From positions 23,851,621-23,915,620 of the forward strand of contig OY821784.1 in NCBI GenBank assembly GCA_963682175.1: a stretch of DNA of 64,000 bases. Reading direction: 5' to 3'. Shown here piece by piece: positions 45,901 through 57,400 of this stretch (its first letter is position 1; the number at the start of each line of letters is the position of its first letter). This DNA comes from Triglochin maritima (taxonomy: Eukaryota; Streptophyta; Magnoliopsida; Alismatales; Juncaginaceae). A model generated the notes under the pieces. The model was not told where the DNA came from. It saw nothing but the letters and a program-made list of their open reading frames with translations, and ran no database searches. The translations under genes and the position numbers were made by a program.

Positions 45901-46421
45901 TAATCTTTTGACTAGCTATCTTTTCCAGCACAAGTCGAGCTCAACCAACTATTGCTTTTATCACTATGCTCATTGATAGCTTTTGACAATTATCAAATTG
46001 AACACTTCTTATGTGAAAATACATAAGTCTCATATCTTAGGATTCAAGACACAGTGAAAACATTAATGACACATAACACAAATCTATAATGTTTCACTTG
46101 CTAGGTCTATTCAATATATAAAAGTAACTATTTTACTCTTTTATATACTCGTGTCGTCAAATATTTGTAGTGCTACAATAATCGATGACCAACACGAAAA
46201 TCTTATCTCGGTAATTAATGTTCCATGTCAATTACCATGATTGTGAATAACTTTTGATTTGTGCAAACCATTATCTTTTAGAGCTCTACAGTTAAGGACC
46301 AAGAGTCTCTTCCTCAACACTTCCAAAAGACGAATACATTAATCAAGGTACAAAATGTTTTCACATCCAATTCATAATAATTGACATATAAAAGTAAAAC
46401 TTTTAGAAGACATTCATTTCA
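42995..46421 (-). mobile_element. F-type LTR, inverted, with a nested solo LTR
   Basis: The reverse complement follows solo LTR F (13678-15832) from TGAAATGAATG (46421) to ATCCTACA (42995). It is followed on the right by ATCTCCCACTTG (46422-46433), a polypurine tract in - orientation, so this was the 3' LTR of a Copia-type element whose interior is gone. Without the insert it is about 1.88 kb. GGTCGACC-like palindromes occur at 44.88-45.26 kb. Confidence 0.8.
43128..44672 (-). mobile_element. Solo LTR (A-type) inside the F-type LTR
   Basis: 1,545 bp, TGATTGAACG...TTTCAATCA in + coordinates, flanked by CATAT (43123-43127, 44673-44677). It carries the shared U5 block at its left end and a hairpin GACCGCCAATCAGCGGTC at 44293-44310. 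Confidence 0.92.
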
Positions 46422-46433
46422 ATCTCCCACTTG

Positions 46434-46967
46434 TTGACCCGTGTGCCGATTCCGGTCGACCGTTGGTGCCCAAAATTGAGTCCTTACATTTTTGCCATGT
46501 GTTGTTTTGTTTCCTCAGAAACTCGTGTCCTCACTTCGAGTGTGAGCCAGGAGGTGACAGTAGGTGCGATGATCGCGCCTTCCCAGGGACCGTCGAGCGA
46601 TGGAAAGGGGATGATGGCACACGTGTACCCTTATGTCTTATGCTTTTATTGCACCTTGTTGCATTCCACACCTTATGTAGTAGACTTGAGGGATCACGGA
46701 TCCCAATGCATTGCATTGTTACCAGCTCCACCTCATGATTAGTCTAGCCACAAGTGGGGATTCGTCGCGTCTCTCCGTAGGGCCACATGTGCCTACGGTA
46801 GGTCCCTTTGGGTGACCCGATGTGGTTGGTGGGACCATTGTCCCTTTTCACCCCAAGAGGGGGATGGTTGTACATATTTCATGCTTAGTGCCATGATATA
46901 CTAGAATGATAGGTTCATTGTAAGTTTTGTTCTAGGATGTTTTGGGGGACTTGGTATACAAGGTTTT
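46434..46967 (+). repeat. Fragment of an E-type LTR (probable 3' LTR of element D)
   Basis: Collinear with about 12790-13545 of the D 5' LTR. It is cut on the left by the F polypurine tract and on the right by another F LTR. Confidence 0.7.
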
Positions 46968-48205
46968 TGAAAGAAATGTGTTCTAAAATGTACAGACATT
47001 TTGTTTCTTGATTAATGTATTCATCTTTTAAAAGTGTTAAGGAAGATGCTCTTGATCCTTAATTGTAGAGCTCTAAAAGATAATTATTTACATAATCAAA
47101 AAGTAATTCACAGTCATGGTGATTAGCATGGGACATTAATTGCCGAGTTAAGATTGTCATGTTGGTTAAAGAATATTGTATCTCTACAAGTATTTAACAA
47201 CATGAGTATATGAAATAGAAAATGTTTCTTTCATATATTGAATTGACCTTACAAATGAAATATTATGGAATTGTGTTTGTGTCATTAATATTTGATTGTG
47301 TCTTTGAATCCTAAGATATTAGACCTATATCTTTTCACATGAGAAGTGTATAATTAGATTATTATCATAAACTGTCATTGAGTATAGTGGTAAAGATAAT
47401 AGTTGGCTATACATGACTTGTGCCGGAAATGATGATCACAAGGGATGGACACAAGTGATATTACTTATATCACTAAGTTGATCGGCTTTAGTTCAAGTGA
47501 ACAAAGATCTTTGTTATTTGGGTAACTATAATGTGTAGCTCGATACCGCCTATAGTTTATGATATTAAATGTTTAATATCATTGTCAATATAACTTAGAT
47601 CCTCCTACAGGTCACACCACAAAACTGGAAAACAAGATATGTGATTTTATATTTTATATGATGCATTAAGTTTCATGTGTTATGAAATAATCTACATGTG
47701 GTCAAATAATAAAATCAATATATCGTAATAACGACATGATTACAATAACAAATAAATTCGTATGAGATGTATATATTATGGGCCGGGTATAATATTTTGA
47801 CATTATATATGATAATATATTACATGACATAATGTAATCCACAACATTATAACATATAAATTTGCTAAAACCTCAAAGCTCAAATTTTGTTGGATGTTAA
47901 TCCAAAATTTGTGAGAGGCAAAAACAGAGGAAAAATGGTCGACCGTTTGCCTAAAATTTTGCCTTAATTAATAAGAGAATTTTTCTGATCATTGGTTGAA
48001 TTGTTCCAACTTGGTCAAAGGTAGTTATGAGATGATGAGAGAAGAAATAAACAAGAGATCATGTGTGAAGTGGTTTGCACATGATGTGGTTTAGTGGAGA
48101 GATTAACAAAGGATCATGTGTAAGTAGTTTTCACATGATGTGGGTTAGACCTTATAGATAAGTCTCTCCTCCCTTCCTTGTTTACATGTTTTCAAAGCAT
48201 TGCAT
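46968..48205 (+). repeat. F-type LTR fragment, 3' end missing
   Basis: Starts TGAAAGAAATG like solo LTR F and follows it for about 1.2 kb. Similarity fades near 48205 and no target duplication can be found. A single GGTCGACC is near 47939. Confidence 0.7.
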
Positions 48206-48409
48206 TTTTTTGTTATACTGTCCTAAGTCGTAACATTATAGAAAATAATCTCACTTCTCCTTAATATCTGAAATCGCACGACCGCCTCATGCATACAATC
48301 CTAGGTTCTTTATGAATTAAGAATTAAAATATCTAATCTTTTACATGCTGAAGCACCTTTGAGGATGTAAAAAGTAAAGAAGTATGCCAAAACGAGATGC
48401 CAATAAAAC
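48206..48409. other. Unassigned short stretch
   Basis: AT-rich, no recognisable feature. It ends in AAAAC, the duplication flanking the next solo LTR. Confidence 0.5.
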
Positions 48410-50507
48410 TGTAACATCTCGGAAACAACTGAAAATTTAAACAAAATATCACGAGGAATAAGATAAGAAAGAGTGGGAAAATTACTCATAAAATACTCAA
48501 AAGGTGCACCGTTACATAGGAGTTTTCAAAAGGTATGACTACATCAGAGTACACAAAAGTATAAATACAAGTAATCATACAACCTAGGAAAGTAAGACTG
48601 GAGGATCCAATCTCAGAGTACGATCGTCCTCAGTTGCCACCCACCGAGCACCTACTATGGTCCTGAAATGCAAATGTAATAAGAATGCCTGAATTTTCAA
48701 AAGAAAATCCCGTATACCAAGTTCACATACATGGATATGAAAGTACAGTACAATGAACTTATCCTACTAGTGTAACATGGCATAATAGAATGCAACAAGT
48801 AAATTCTTCCCCATCCGTGGGTAATAAGGGACAACAACCCCACAAGCATCATCGGGTCCCCCAAGGAGACCTATCGCAGGGACAAGCAGTCTTACGGAGA
48901 GTACGCAACGTACCCTACACGCATCTACACTAAACATGGAGTTCGGTGAGAAGCGTATGCACTTCCACGACATAGAAACAAATCTGATCTCGTAGACAAC
49001 GCCACACCCGTCGGAGTCGTCGCTCAGGGCGGTCACTCGCCTGGTTGTGCCACAACCTGGCTACCTGCCGGAATACATCGTCAGATAGTCAACACCACTG
49101 CCACTCGATCGCACGGTCCTTCTCGCCATCACTCGGTCGTGCGGTCACATCATCGCCATCAAGGTCGGTCGATCGTATCCGTCGCCCATAAGACCGATCG
49201 ATCGACTCATCCGGACCGAAGTCCACGGGGTCATCTTTCTCTGTGGAGTTGTGCAACATCATGCACCGAGATACTTATGCTACCTTAGTACAAGCTAAAG
49301 GAATGCTCTAGCTATGCCATTGTCCATAATACAGAGGTGGCTCGTGCCCCAAGTATCCACACTCTTCCACTCGACGGTCCCTGGATAGGTGCGATCATCG
49401 CACCCACCATCACCTCCCGACTCACGTACGAAGTGAGGACACGAGCTTTCGAACAGAGTTGACACTACACAACGACAAAGACTCAGATCTGGGCACAAAC
49501 GGTCGACCGAAAAAGGCAATCCGGTCGACCACTCCCAATGGATAGGGAGACGTTCGAGCAATCACCTAAACCGATCGAATTCTAAGAGTACAACCTAAGT
49601 CACAACTGTTGAACAAGATATCATAGGCAATCGACTGTTTATAAGGTCTAGGCTAGAATGTAGGCAAAACAATGGGGCAACGATCGAACGGCAACTGGGT
49701 ACCATTCGACCGAAAATAACAGGGGCCTTCTACATTCGACAAAACTACAATTGGTCAAACCAAACATAAGTTGGTCTAACACTATACAAGGTACACTTAA
49801 TTTACTGGTTGGACAAGAGTCTCTGGGTGGTCGACCGTTTAGAAGGTCAATGCTCGGGAAATGTCAAAACTACAATGTAATGGTCGAACGCACGAAATAC
49901 TCGTTCGACCGAAAATAATTGGGTCTTCCCATGACCAACAATTCGATACAACCAGTCGACCGCCAAAACACATCGTTCGACCGGTGCTGGGCAAAACCTT
50001 GCATTTACACTATGACTGGTCGAACGTCAAAGGCATCGGTCGACCGTTCCCATAACAAACGTTTGCCTGTCCCTCGTCGCCAGCGACACCTCCGGCCTCC
50101 AGTGACGATCACAACCCCTCACACACCTTGTGTGAACATTCTAATGGAACTTGGATACCTTCTTGCGATCTCCGGAGTTCGTCGGAGCTCCACCCTCATG
50201 CGCCTTCTTCAACCCACTCGCTTCTCATCACATCACTGCCACTCGTCGCCAATCGGAGCTCCAAAAGACCAAGGTGCCGGACGGAGAGAGAGGGAGAGGT
50301 GATGAGAAGAGTTGAAGTTGAGAGTGGAGTGAGAGAGGGAAGAAGAAATGTGCTTTTCTACCCCCAACCAACCCACCACGACATGCACCACCATACCCAC
50401 CATACACTCCATCACTCCAACCATACCCCTTCCAAAGTCAGATCCACTTATCTCTAATCCCCAACCAAACACAATTACCATCCTAATTAAAGGTTTAGGA
50501 TTTAACA
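48410..50507 (-). mobile_element. Solo LTR of the element D (E) family
   Basis: 2,098 bp, TGTAACATCTCGG...GGATTTAACA in + coordinates, flanked by AAAAC (48405-48409, 50508-50512). Homologous in reverse to the D 5' LTR. GGTCGACC and related palindromes are spread over 49.49-50.05 kb. Confidence 0.9.
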
Positions 50508-50766
50508 AAAACTGTTGTATAAAAAAACTATTTCGCTAAATAAAGCAGATCGTAAACATGATTTGGTAACAACAAAACAAATATATGTTTCATACCATGT
50601 TACGTGAATAGTCATGAAAGTGAAAACATTAGGATGAAAATTTTACAAAACAAGTCTTCCAGATTGTGAAATCACAATTTACACCGCAATAAATGAGACA
50701 CTTTTTGGTGAAAGTCATAATCCACCATCCATTAAAAAAACAATGGTCAATATTAACTAAATTGGA
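50508..50766. other. Unassigned short stretch between two solo LTRs
   Basis: AT-rich, no gene. It ends in TTGGA, the target duplication of the next LTR. Confidence 0.5.
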
Positions 50767-51183
50767 TGTAACATCCCCGAACAGCGGAAAATTTAAACTT
50801 TTAAATCAAGTGGAAACACGTGGATAAAACCATCAAGAGTGGGACATTACTGAAAGAAATACCCAAATACATAAGGTGCACCATGTTACATAAGAGTTTG
50901 TCAAAAGAGTGATAACATCGGAATACAAAATACATAAAACACGTCATCACGACAACCTAAATAGGTAGACGACAGGATCCAGTCCCAAAGTGCAATCTCT
51001 CTCGGTCACCACCCGCCGGAACCTAACGTGGTCCTGAAAAAGATGCAACAACAATGCCTGAGTTTCCATAAGGAAACCCCGTATGACAAGCTCACCTATA
51101 TGCCCTAACATACTAGTATAGCATGGCATGGAATACAAAGCAGTAAACACTCCCACAAGGGCAAAACCGGACATCCGTCCTGC

Positions 51184-51440
51184 AATCGTTCCCGCTGCCA
51201 CACATGCCCCGCGGTCTACAATCGCCACCGCTGCCACACAGGCCCCACGGTCTACAACATCGTCGTCGCCACACAGGCCGCACAGCCAACAACCACCGGT
51301 ACCACACAGGCCACACGGTCAAACAACACCGCCGCCACACAGGCCGCACGGTCCAACAACCATCGGTACCACACAGGCCACACGGTCAAACAACACCGCC
51401 GCCACACAGGCCGCACGGTCCAACATCGGGTCCCCGTAGA
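51184..51440. repeat. GC-rich minisatellite in a solo LTR
   Basis: The core CCACACAGGCC(G/A)CACGGTC repeats every 30-35 bp. A higher-order 67-bp period is seen from 51298 to 51430, where two 67-bp units are almost identical. Looser copies of the core continue to about 51800. Confidence 0.75.
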
Positions 51441-52239
51441 GACCTACCGTAGGCACATACGGTCTAACAGACAGTACGCAACACATCCCCACACGCGACT
51501 ACACAAGCCAAGGGATCGGTGAGGAGGCGTTCGCACTTCCGCGCAGGTAGAATCAGATCTGAAAACATCGTGGTCCACCACCACACCAACGAAGCCGTCG
51601 CTCAGGTCGGTCCATCAACCAGCGCCACACAGACCGCACGAGATATCACTCGGTAGGTGCCTAGTCGAGCTACCTGCCAGAACACATCATCGGCAGTCCA
51701 TCGCCGCAACCACACAGGCTACGCACGATCCTCCCTGCCGCCACACAGGCTGTACAGGGGCCCTACCGCCGCCACACAGGCCACACGACACGTGCAATCA
51801 CTGCCATCAAGGCCAGTCGAACATATCCGCCACACAAAGGTCCAGACAATCGACAAATCCGAACCGAAGTCCGCAAGGTCAACGAGCTCCATGTGCAGAC
51901 ACCAACTCCTCCGCTATAAAATCAGGGCAGCGGCCTCCGTAGCCCCTCAGGCCGGTAGTCACTTCACCCAATGACAGTTGCGTGCCCGCTGAAGCAATGG
52001 GATCCGCAATCCCTCAGGCTGCTACTCCAACGCGAGTCAAACGATCCACCAGAAATAGTCACGATCCATACATGGAGGTGACGCGTTCCGGACACCCACA
52101 CTCTTCCACACGGCGGTCCCTGGGGAGGCACGCGTAACGCGCCCACCGTCACCTCCCAGCTCACGCACAAGGCGAGGACACGAGTTTCCGTGGACAGAGT
52201 TGGCATCCTAAGCGGAACCAGGAATTCTGTCCTGTGCAA

Positions 52240-52740
52240 AACGGTCGACCGAAAGAGACACTCGGTCGATCGTTTTCCTCAAGGGAATCGGTCGACTGAA
52301 AGTGACATCCGGTAGACCGCTTCCACAAGGGAAATCGGTCGACCGAAAGTGACAACTCGGTCGACCGCTTCCACAAGGGAATCGGTCGACCGAAGCGTCT
52401 GCAACGGTCGAACTATTTGCGCAACACAATATTTCCTAACGGTCTACCGAAGGTCTAAAGCCGGTCGACCGAACGAGGTCAAAAATCCGGAGTCTGGTCA
52501 ACATCAAAATACAATCTATCGGTCGACTGACTGAGGGGTCTCGGTCGACCGAAACCTTACAGGGTCAACCTAATATTTTCTACGTCATCAATGGTCGACC
52601 GCAACCACACCAAGGGTCCGGTACACTTAAGTTCCGGTCGCCCGAACACAAGGACCCGGTCGACCGAAACACGCCAGGCAGTCTAAAACCACTACGTTCG
52701 GTCGACCGTCCAAGGGACCCGGTCGACCGACAGACGTCTT
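52240..52740. repeat. Array of GGTCGACC palindromes
   Basis: I count ten exact GGTCGACC in about 500 bp, most of them inside CGGTCGACCGA, plus at least seven one- or two-base variants, spaced irregularly by 20-60 bp. The intervening sequence is not repeated. Confidence 0.85.
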
Positions 52741-53879
52741 CAACTTCGCGCCAGCCGAGGTTTTGACGCTGAAACTTGTCGCCGGCGAGGTCTCCGACCT
52801 CCCGCGACCCACCAAAAGATCACCCCAACGTGGGTGATCACTAAGGCCTCTAATGCAAGAACTTGGCATACCTCTTTGCGACGAACGACGAAGAACACCG
52901 AAGCTCCAACGACGCCCCCGGACTGCACCTCATGCCCACTCTCCTTCTCGCGCCGCACCAAGCCCAGCACGCCCTTGCCTCGCGCACCTTTACCACCACA
53001 CACGAGCCACCGAGGGAGAGGAAGAGATGGGTGGAAGAGGAGAAAGGTGTGAAGAGAAGAAAAAGAATGGAAGAAGAAGAAACGTGAGAGAGTGAAGAAA
53101 GAGAGAGATATGGTTTTCTCCAAGCAACAACCCATTACTCCCCACCATGCACCTATTCTCCCTAGCCCATCACTTCCACCCCCCTCCCACGTCTCCCACA
53201 CCTCACCAACAACACACAACAACATCAACAGCAACATCAACAGTGACAGCAGCCCCACTTCCCATGCAAACCCTTCCAATTAGCACCCCTAATCACCCAT
53301 CAAACCATAAGCAAGGTTAGGGTCTTTACATTGGACCACTTGAATTTTTGGAGAATGGGAGAGGATCCGTATCCACCAACTTTTTTATTAGGATTCTGGT
53401 GCAAAGAAAATGCCACAAAAGAGATTCTCAAGGCCAACTATCAAATTTATTTCCTCTTTCTTTAGCTCTCTTTTTGTTTTTGTATGTTACTGGAAACTAT
53501 TGGGAAATTTAAAAATATTTTTTGAGTAAGATTTATTAACAAGGTAATGCTAAGTTTAAGATAAATTATAATGAGTTATTTCTGGTGTATTAGTATAGTA
53601 TTTTTCTATATTATTATGAATATTTTAATAATAATAATGTAATTTGCGTTTTTAGTTTTTAAAAAGAGTTTTAATATTTTTTGTTGTTAATACTATGTGA
53701 TATATATGTAATTATTAAGTTAAGTGACATGTTTATATATTATTTTCGTTTTCCTGCATTTTCCATTTGTTTCTTCGTAAAGGACAAAAGAACAAATAAA
53801 ATGAAAAATTCATATACATTTAGAATGAAAACAAATAAAATATCTTATTATATTCCACAACGAACACAAACATCTGAAA

Positions 53880-53998
53880 CTAGACCTGGGAGTCGGGTCG
53901 GGCCGGTACGCCAGACCGAATTTCCAGCCTGGTACGACCCACCGATCTGCAGTGCCGATGGGCCAGGCCGGCACGGTACGGCACAACACCGAGGTCTA
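53880..53998. mobile_element. Small GC-rich inverted-repeat element (MITE-like)
   Basis: Starts CTAGACCTGGG and ends CACCGAGGTCTA, with GGGCCGG/CCGGCAC stretches in between that can pair. Such 'TAGACCTGGGC' elements are common in plant genomes. No clear target duplication was found. Confidence 0.4.
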
Positions 53999-54058
53999 TT
54001 TGAAACCTCTGGGAAAATCTTTTTTTCCCCTCCATTTTCCTTGTGCAGAAAACATGAT

Positions 54059-54127
54059 ATGCTAATTATGTGTTTAAAACCCAATTTGGAAAGCATGCTA
54101 TGCTAATTATGTGTTTAAAACCCAATT
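54059..54127. repeat. Direct duplication of 28 bp
   Basis: ATGCTAATTATGTGTTTAAA plus CCCAATT occurs at 54059-54086 and again at 54100-54127, 41 bp apart. Confidence 0.8.
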
Positions 54128-54258
54128 GTAGGTACTTAAGCAAGCATGGTATCAAAAGACAATTCTACTTTTATTTACGTATTCTTGAATTTACAGTATG
54201 ACATATGTCCCACTCGGAAAAAAAGGGGTTTGATTGTGAGAAGTGAACTATTGAACCA

Positions 54259-54493
54259 GGGCTAAGAGGCAAAAAATAATCCGATTGCTACAAAAGTCCG
54301 AAGAAGAATCTCCACAATCTCTCTGGGCGAGGAAAAGTCCACATTTCCCCTCTGCCGAAGGCGCTTACATTGTCGGCTTCGCCAACACGTTTTCTCCCTT
54401 TCCTTCCTTGCTTCCTTCCTCACCACTACATAACTGTCGCCTTCGAAACGATTTCGGCGATTTTGACCCGAACCAACCGATCCCTTCTCGGCG
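54259..54493 (+). other. Probable 5' UTR of the ALIS gene
   Basis: CT-rich stretch (TTTCTCCCTTTCCTTCCTTG and similar) just before the ATG, as is common in plant leaders. No upstream ATG lies in the 100 bp before the start except none in frame with a long ORF. The transcription start is not determined. Confidence 0.45.
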
Positions 54494-57400
54494 ATGAACG
54501 GACAGGCCGACCCTGCCGCGGCGGCTCCCACGAGGAATTCCAAGAGACCCAAGTGTAGGTTTCTTTTCCATATCTCGGTTCTGGGGGTTCTTGATTTTCG
54601 GTTTGGGAATTAGTGTTTTGAACACATAATTCAATGGATTCCCAATTTTTCAGTGTTTTCTGCTCTTTTATTGTAGGTTTTTCGTCGGCTCGTCTTGTAT
54701 TTTCAGTTTGGGTTAATTATGATTTTGTGGTTGGATTTGGAGTGTATTTTTTTTCCGGTTTGGTTTCGTTGTTTGAGTTAAGGTTGAGAGCCATTGGTTT
54801 TGATTCCTTTTCCAGATTCCAAGTTTACTCAACAGGAGCTTCCTGCATGCAAACCAATTCTGACACCACAATGGGTAAGAAACATCTACTTGCAAGCCAG
54901 GTTCTTTTTTGTATCTTTGTTTATCTTAAATCATCGGTAGGGTATTTGATACATCTATGATTGTTGGTGACAACCCACTTCGCAAGAGTTGGTCACTTTT
55001 CTAGCTTTGGAAGGAGAGTTCCTTCAAAGTGATCTTATGCTGGGTACCCTTATATGTAAGGCAGAAGTTTTTTTTTCCCGACGAAACGATGAACGCACCT
55101 CGCAGTGTATTACTGAGGCTAGCGCCTCAATGGGCATATGCATGTTTTGATGTTGTTGCGAGTTTATAAGTCGTGGGTTAACTTTGATATCATGTCCTTG
55201 TCATGCTTGATTCACCTTTCTGACTTGATTCTTTCCTAAGAAAAACAAACTATAGTAGTAGGATTGTAAATCTATTTCAAGGTCGTCCTCTTTTCTCCTA
55301 TAATTTCTTCTTGGAATTAATAAAATGCTATTTTCTTGAACTTATTTATTTTGAATAGTAGATAACCTTTTATGTTCAAACTTGTTATGTTTTATAATGA
55401 TCGGAAAATATATAGTTGGTATACTTTAGTTATCTTTGGCTATCAATGCTCATGCCTCCTTAACTTCTTCCTCAACTTCATAATTGAATTACATGGATGA
55501 CCGTGGAGATGATAATGATAACTAAACTGAAGAGTTCTAGAAAACATTTTTTATTGATCGGTGAGAGTTCTAAAAAACATTAGCGTTATGTGTTAATTTA
55601 TCAGCCTTTAAGACAATGTTATTCATTTGTAAACGGCTTTAATATTGCTTGAGGACTTACTACTAAATTTTTGTCTAAAGTATCAATGTTTTATAGTTGT
55701 TTTCCTTATATGTATGCATATAATTGTATGTGTGTACTGAAATACATGACCTTAATGAAAATTACTAAATGTTGATTTAAATCCATGTTCGTTTCGACAA
55801 ATAATATAATATTACGACAACATGCATCATATTGTGGTTCCTTGAATTACATGGAGATTTAAAATTTTATTATACATTCTGCACAAGAGACTCACCAAAA
55901 ACTAAATGAGCCCTGAGCTGACCATGGCCTGGCTGTAAATACACACACACACACATGTATATGTATTATCTATGTATTACTATTACTGGAGGTCTATGTT
56001 ATAAATTGATGTTTCTTCTTGCTCATCATCCAGTTAAAAAATAAACCTTTAACATTTGAAGATTGAATTATGTTGACTTTTTTATTCGAAGTTGAGGAGC
56101 CTAGGCTGCCCATTGCTAATCTCATCTATTAAAAACATCAATGTTTGATTATTGAATTATGTGGAAGGCAATTCATCTCACATTACATCTTTTTTGCAGG
56201 TGATCTCAGTATTTGTTCTTATAAGTGCTATCTTCATTCCTATTGGGGTTGCCTCGCTCCTTGCTTCTCGTAGTGTGCGTTGGTTTCTAGTTTGCTACCT
56301 GAAGTTGATTGTTCATATCTGGCTTTACAGCATATATTTTTAATCGTTTACATCTTGAGAATGTTAAAAATTGTTTCCACTTATCTAATAGGTTGTTGAG
56401 ATCGTAGATCGTTACGATATCGATTGCATACCAGCAAACCTGCGAGATAATAAGGAAGCCTTCATAAAGGATTCCAGACTGGACAAAACCTGCACCAGGA
56501 CACTCAAAGTGAGTCTCATTATTCTTATTGGTGGTTTCCGCAACTTTTTCTAAATTTTTAACATTTGGTTCGTACTTTGTTAGCTGGAAGTTTCTCATTT
56601 GGAAGGTAAAAATCAGTTTTCAGTCCTTTGTATCAATGCATTATGCATCTCAATTTATTAATCTGTGGTGATAACCAACTAATGAGTCTGTTACCCAAAA
56701 TTCAAGTGATTCTTCGTGGAAAATAATTTTCTGGGTTTGTTGTAGGTTCCAAAACGTATGAAGCAGCCAATTTATGTTTATTATCAGCTTGATAACTTTT
56801 ACCAGAACCATCGCAGGTATGTCATCCAGAATTCTTCAGTGCATGATAGACTAGGAAGCACGGACACTTCTGAATGGTCGTCGTGTCCGAGTCGTGGCCA
56901 TGTCGGACACCGACACTCCTCGGACACGTGTCGGACACGCCACCTGACACGCCAGGTGGCGTGTCCGGGGTAGTTTTGACATTTCGCAGTGGTGGACACG
57001 GCTAGGACACTCCTCGGACACGGCTAGGACACTCCTTGGTCTCGATTTTGGCTTTTGACTTTTTTTTTTCTTCCTCCTTTTCAGTACCAGAATGTTTATA
57101 TAGAGGAGAAGAAGATAAACCATTGGGTCAAGGAATTTTCAATACAACCCTTGAAATATATTATTTTATTGGGTAGTAATCAATTTGTTGCCCTTTAAGA
57201 ATAAGCCTAATGACTACTTTTGTCATGGACAATGAGGAAGCAACCTGAAACAACATATATTATTTTATTATGAACATTTAACATTTATGAGTAATTATTT
57301 TTTAACAAGTATATTATTTTTTATTTATATATATTATAATTTTTAATTATAATTTTAATGCTGTGTCCGTGTCCTACTTTTTAGAAAAATGTCGTATCCC

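Larger units (their letters stand above)
11811..46967 (+). mobile_element. Element D: old Ty3/Gypsy element broken by nested insertions
   Basis: In order on the + strand: an LTR (11811-16001), a tRNA-Met-like primer site, gag with zinc knuckle, protease remnant, reverse transcriptase, RNase H, integrase, and a fragment of the 3' LTR (46434-46967). Five insertions interrupt it; four of them are flanked by a perfect 5-bp duplication. The protein parts resemble the chromovirus Tekay/Del type (LPP-x-REIEF, KKDGSLRMCIDYR and FMDDILVYS-like blocks). Many in-frame stops and an internal integrase deletion show it is long dead. Span is for the composite; the interval includes foreign insertions. Confidence 0.85.
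50767..53330 (-). mobile_element. Solo LTR of the element D (E) family, expanded
   Basis: 2,564 bp, TGTAACATCCCC...GGGTCTTTACA in + coordinates, flanked by TTGGA (50762-50766, 53331-53335). It is longer than its relatives because of a GC-rich minisatellite (about 51184-51440) and a dense array of GGTCGACC palindromes (52240-52740). The long ORFs inside (for example 52740-53279, - strand) are low-complexity and not conserved in the sister LTRs. Confidence 0.92.
53331..54258. other. Intergenic DNA upstream of the ALIS gene
   Basis: AT-rich, holding a small inverted-repeat element (53880-53998) and a 41-bp-spaced duplication (54059-54127). No other gene is seen. The promoter of the ALIS gene must lie in the right-hand part, but no clear TATA box could be assigned. 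Confidence 0.5.

Noticed and set aside
50128..50457. 109-codon His-rich ORF (+ strand)
   Set aside because: CA-rich low-complexity sequence inside a solo LTR.
52240..52740. CRISPR-like regular array
   Set aside because: The repeated unit is only 8-11 bp and spacing is irregular, in a plant LTR. It is not a CRISPR array.
52740..53279. 179-codon ORF (- strand)
   Set aside because: Low-complexity Ser/Phe/Gly-rich stretch within a solo LTR, not conserved in the sister LTR.
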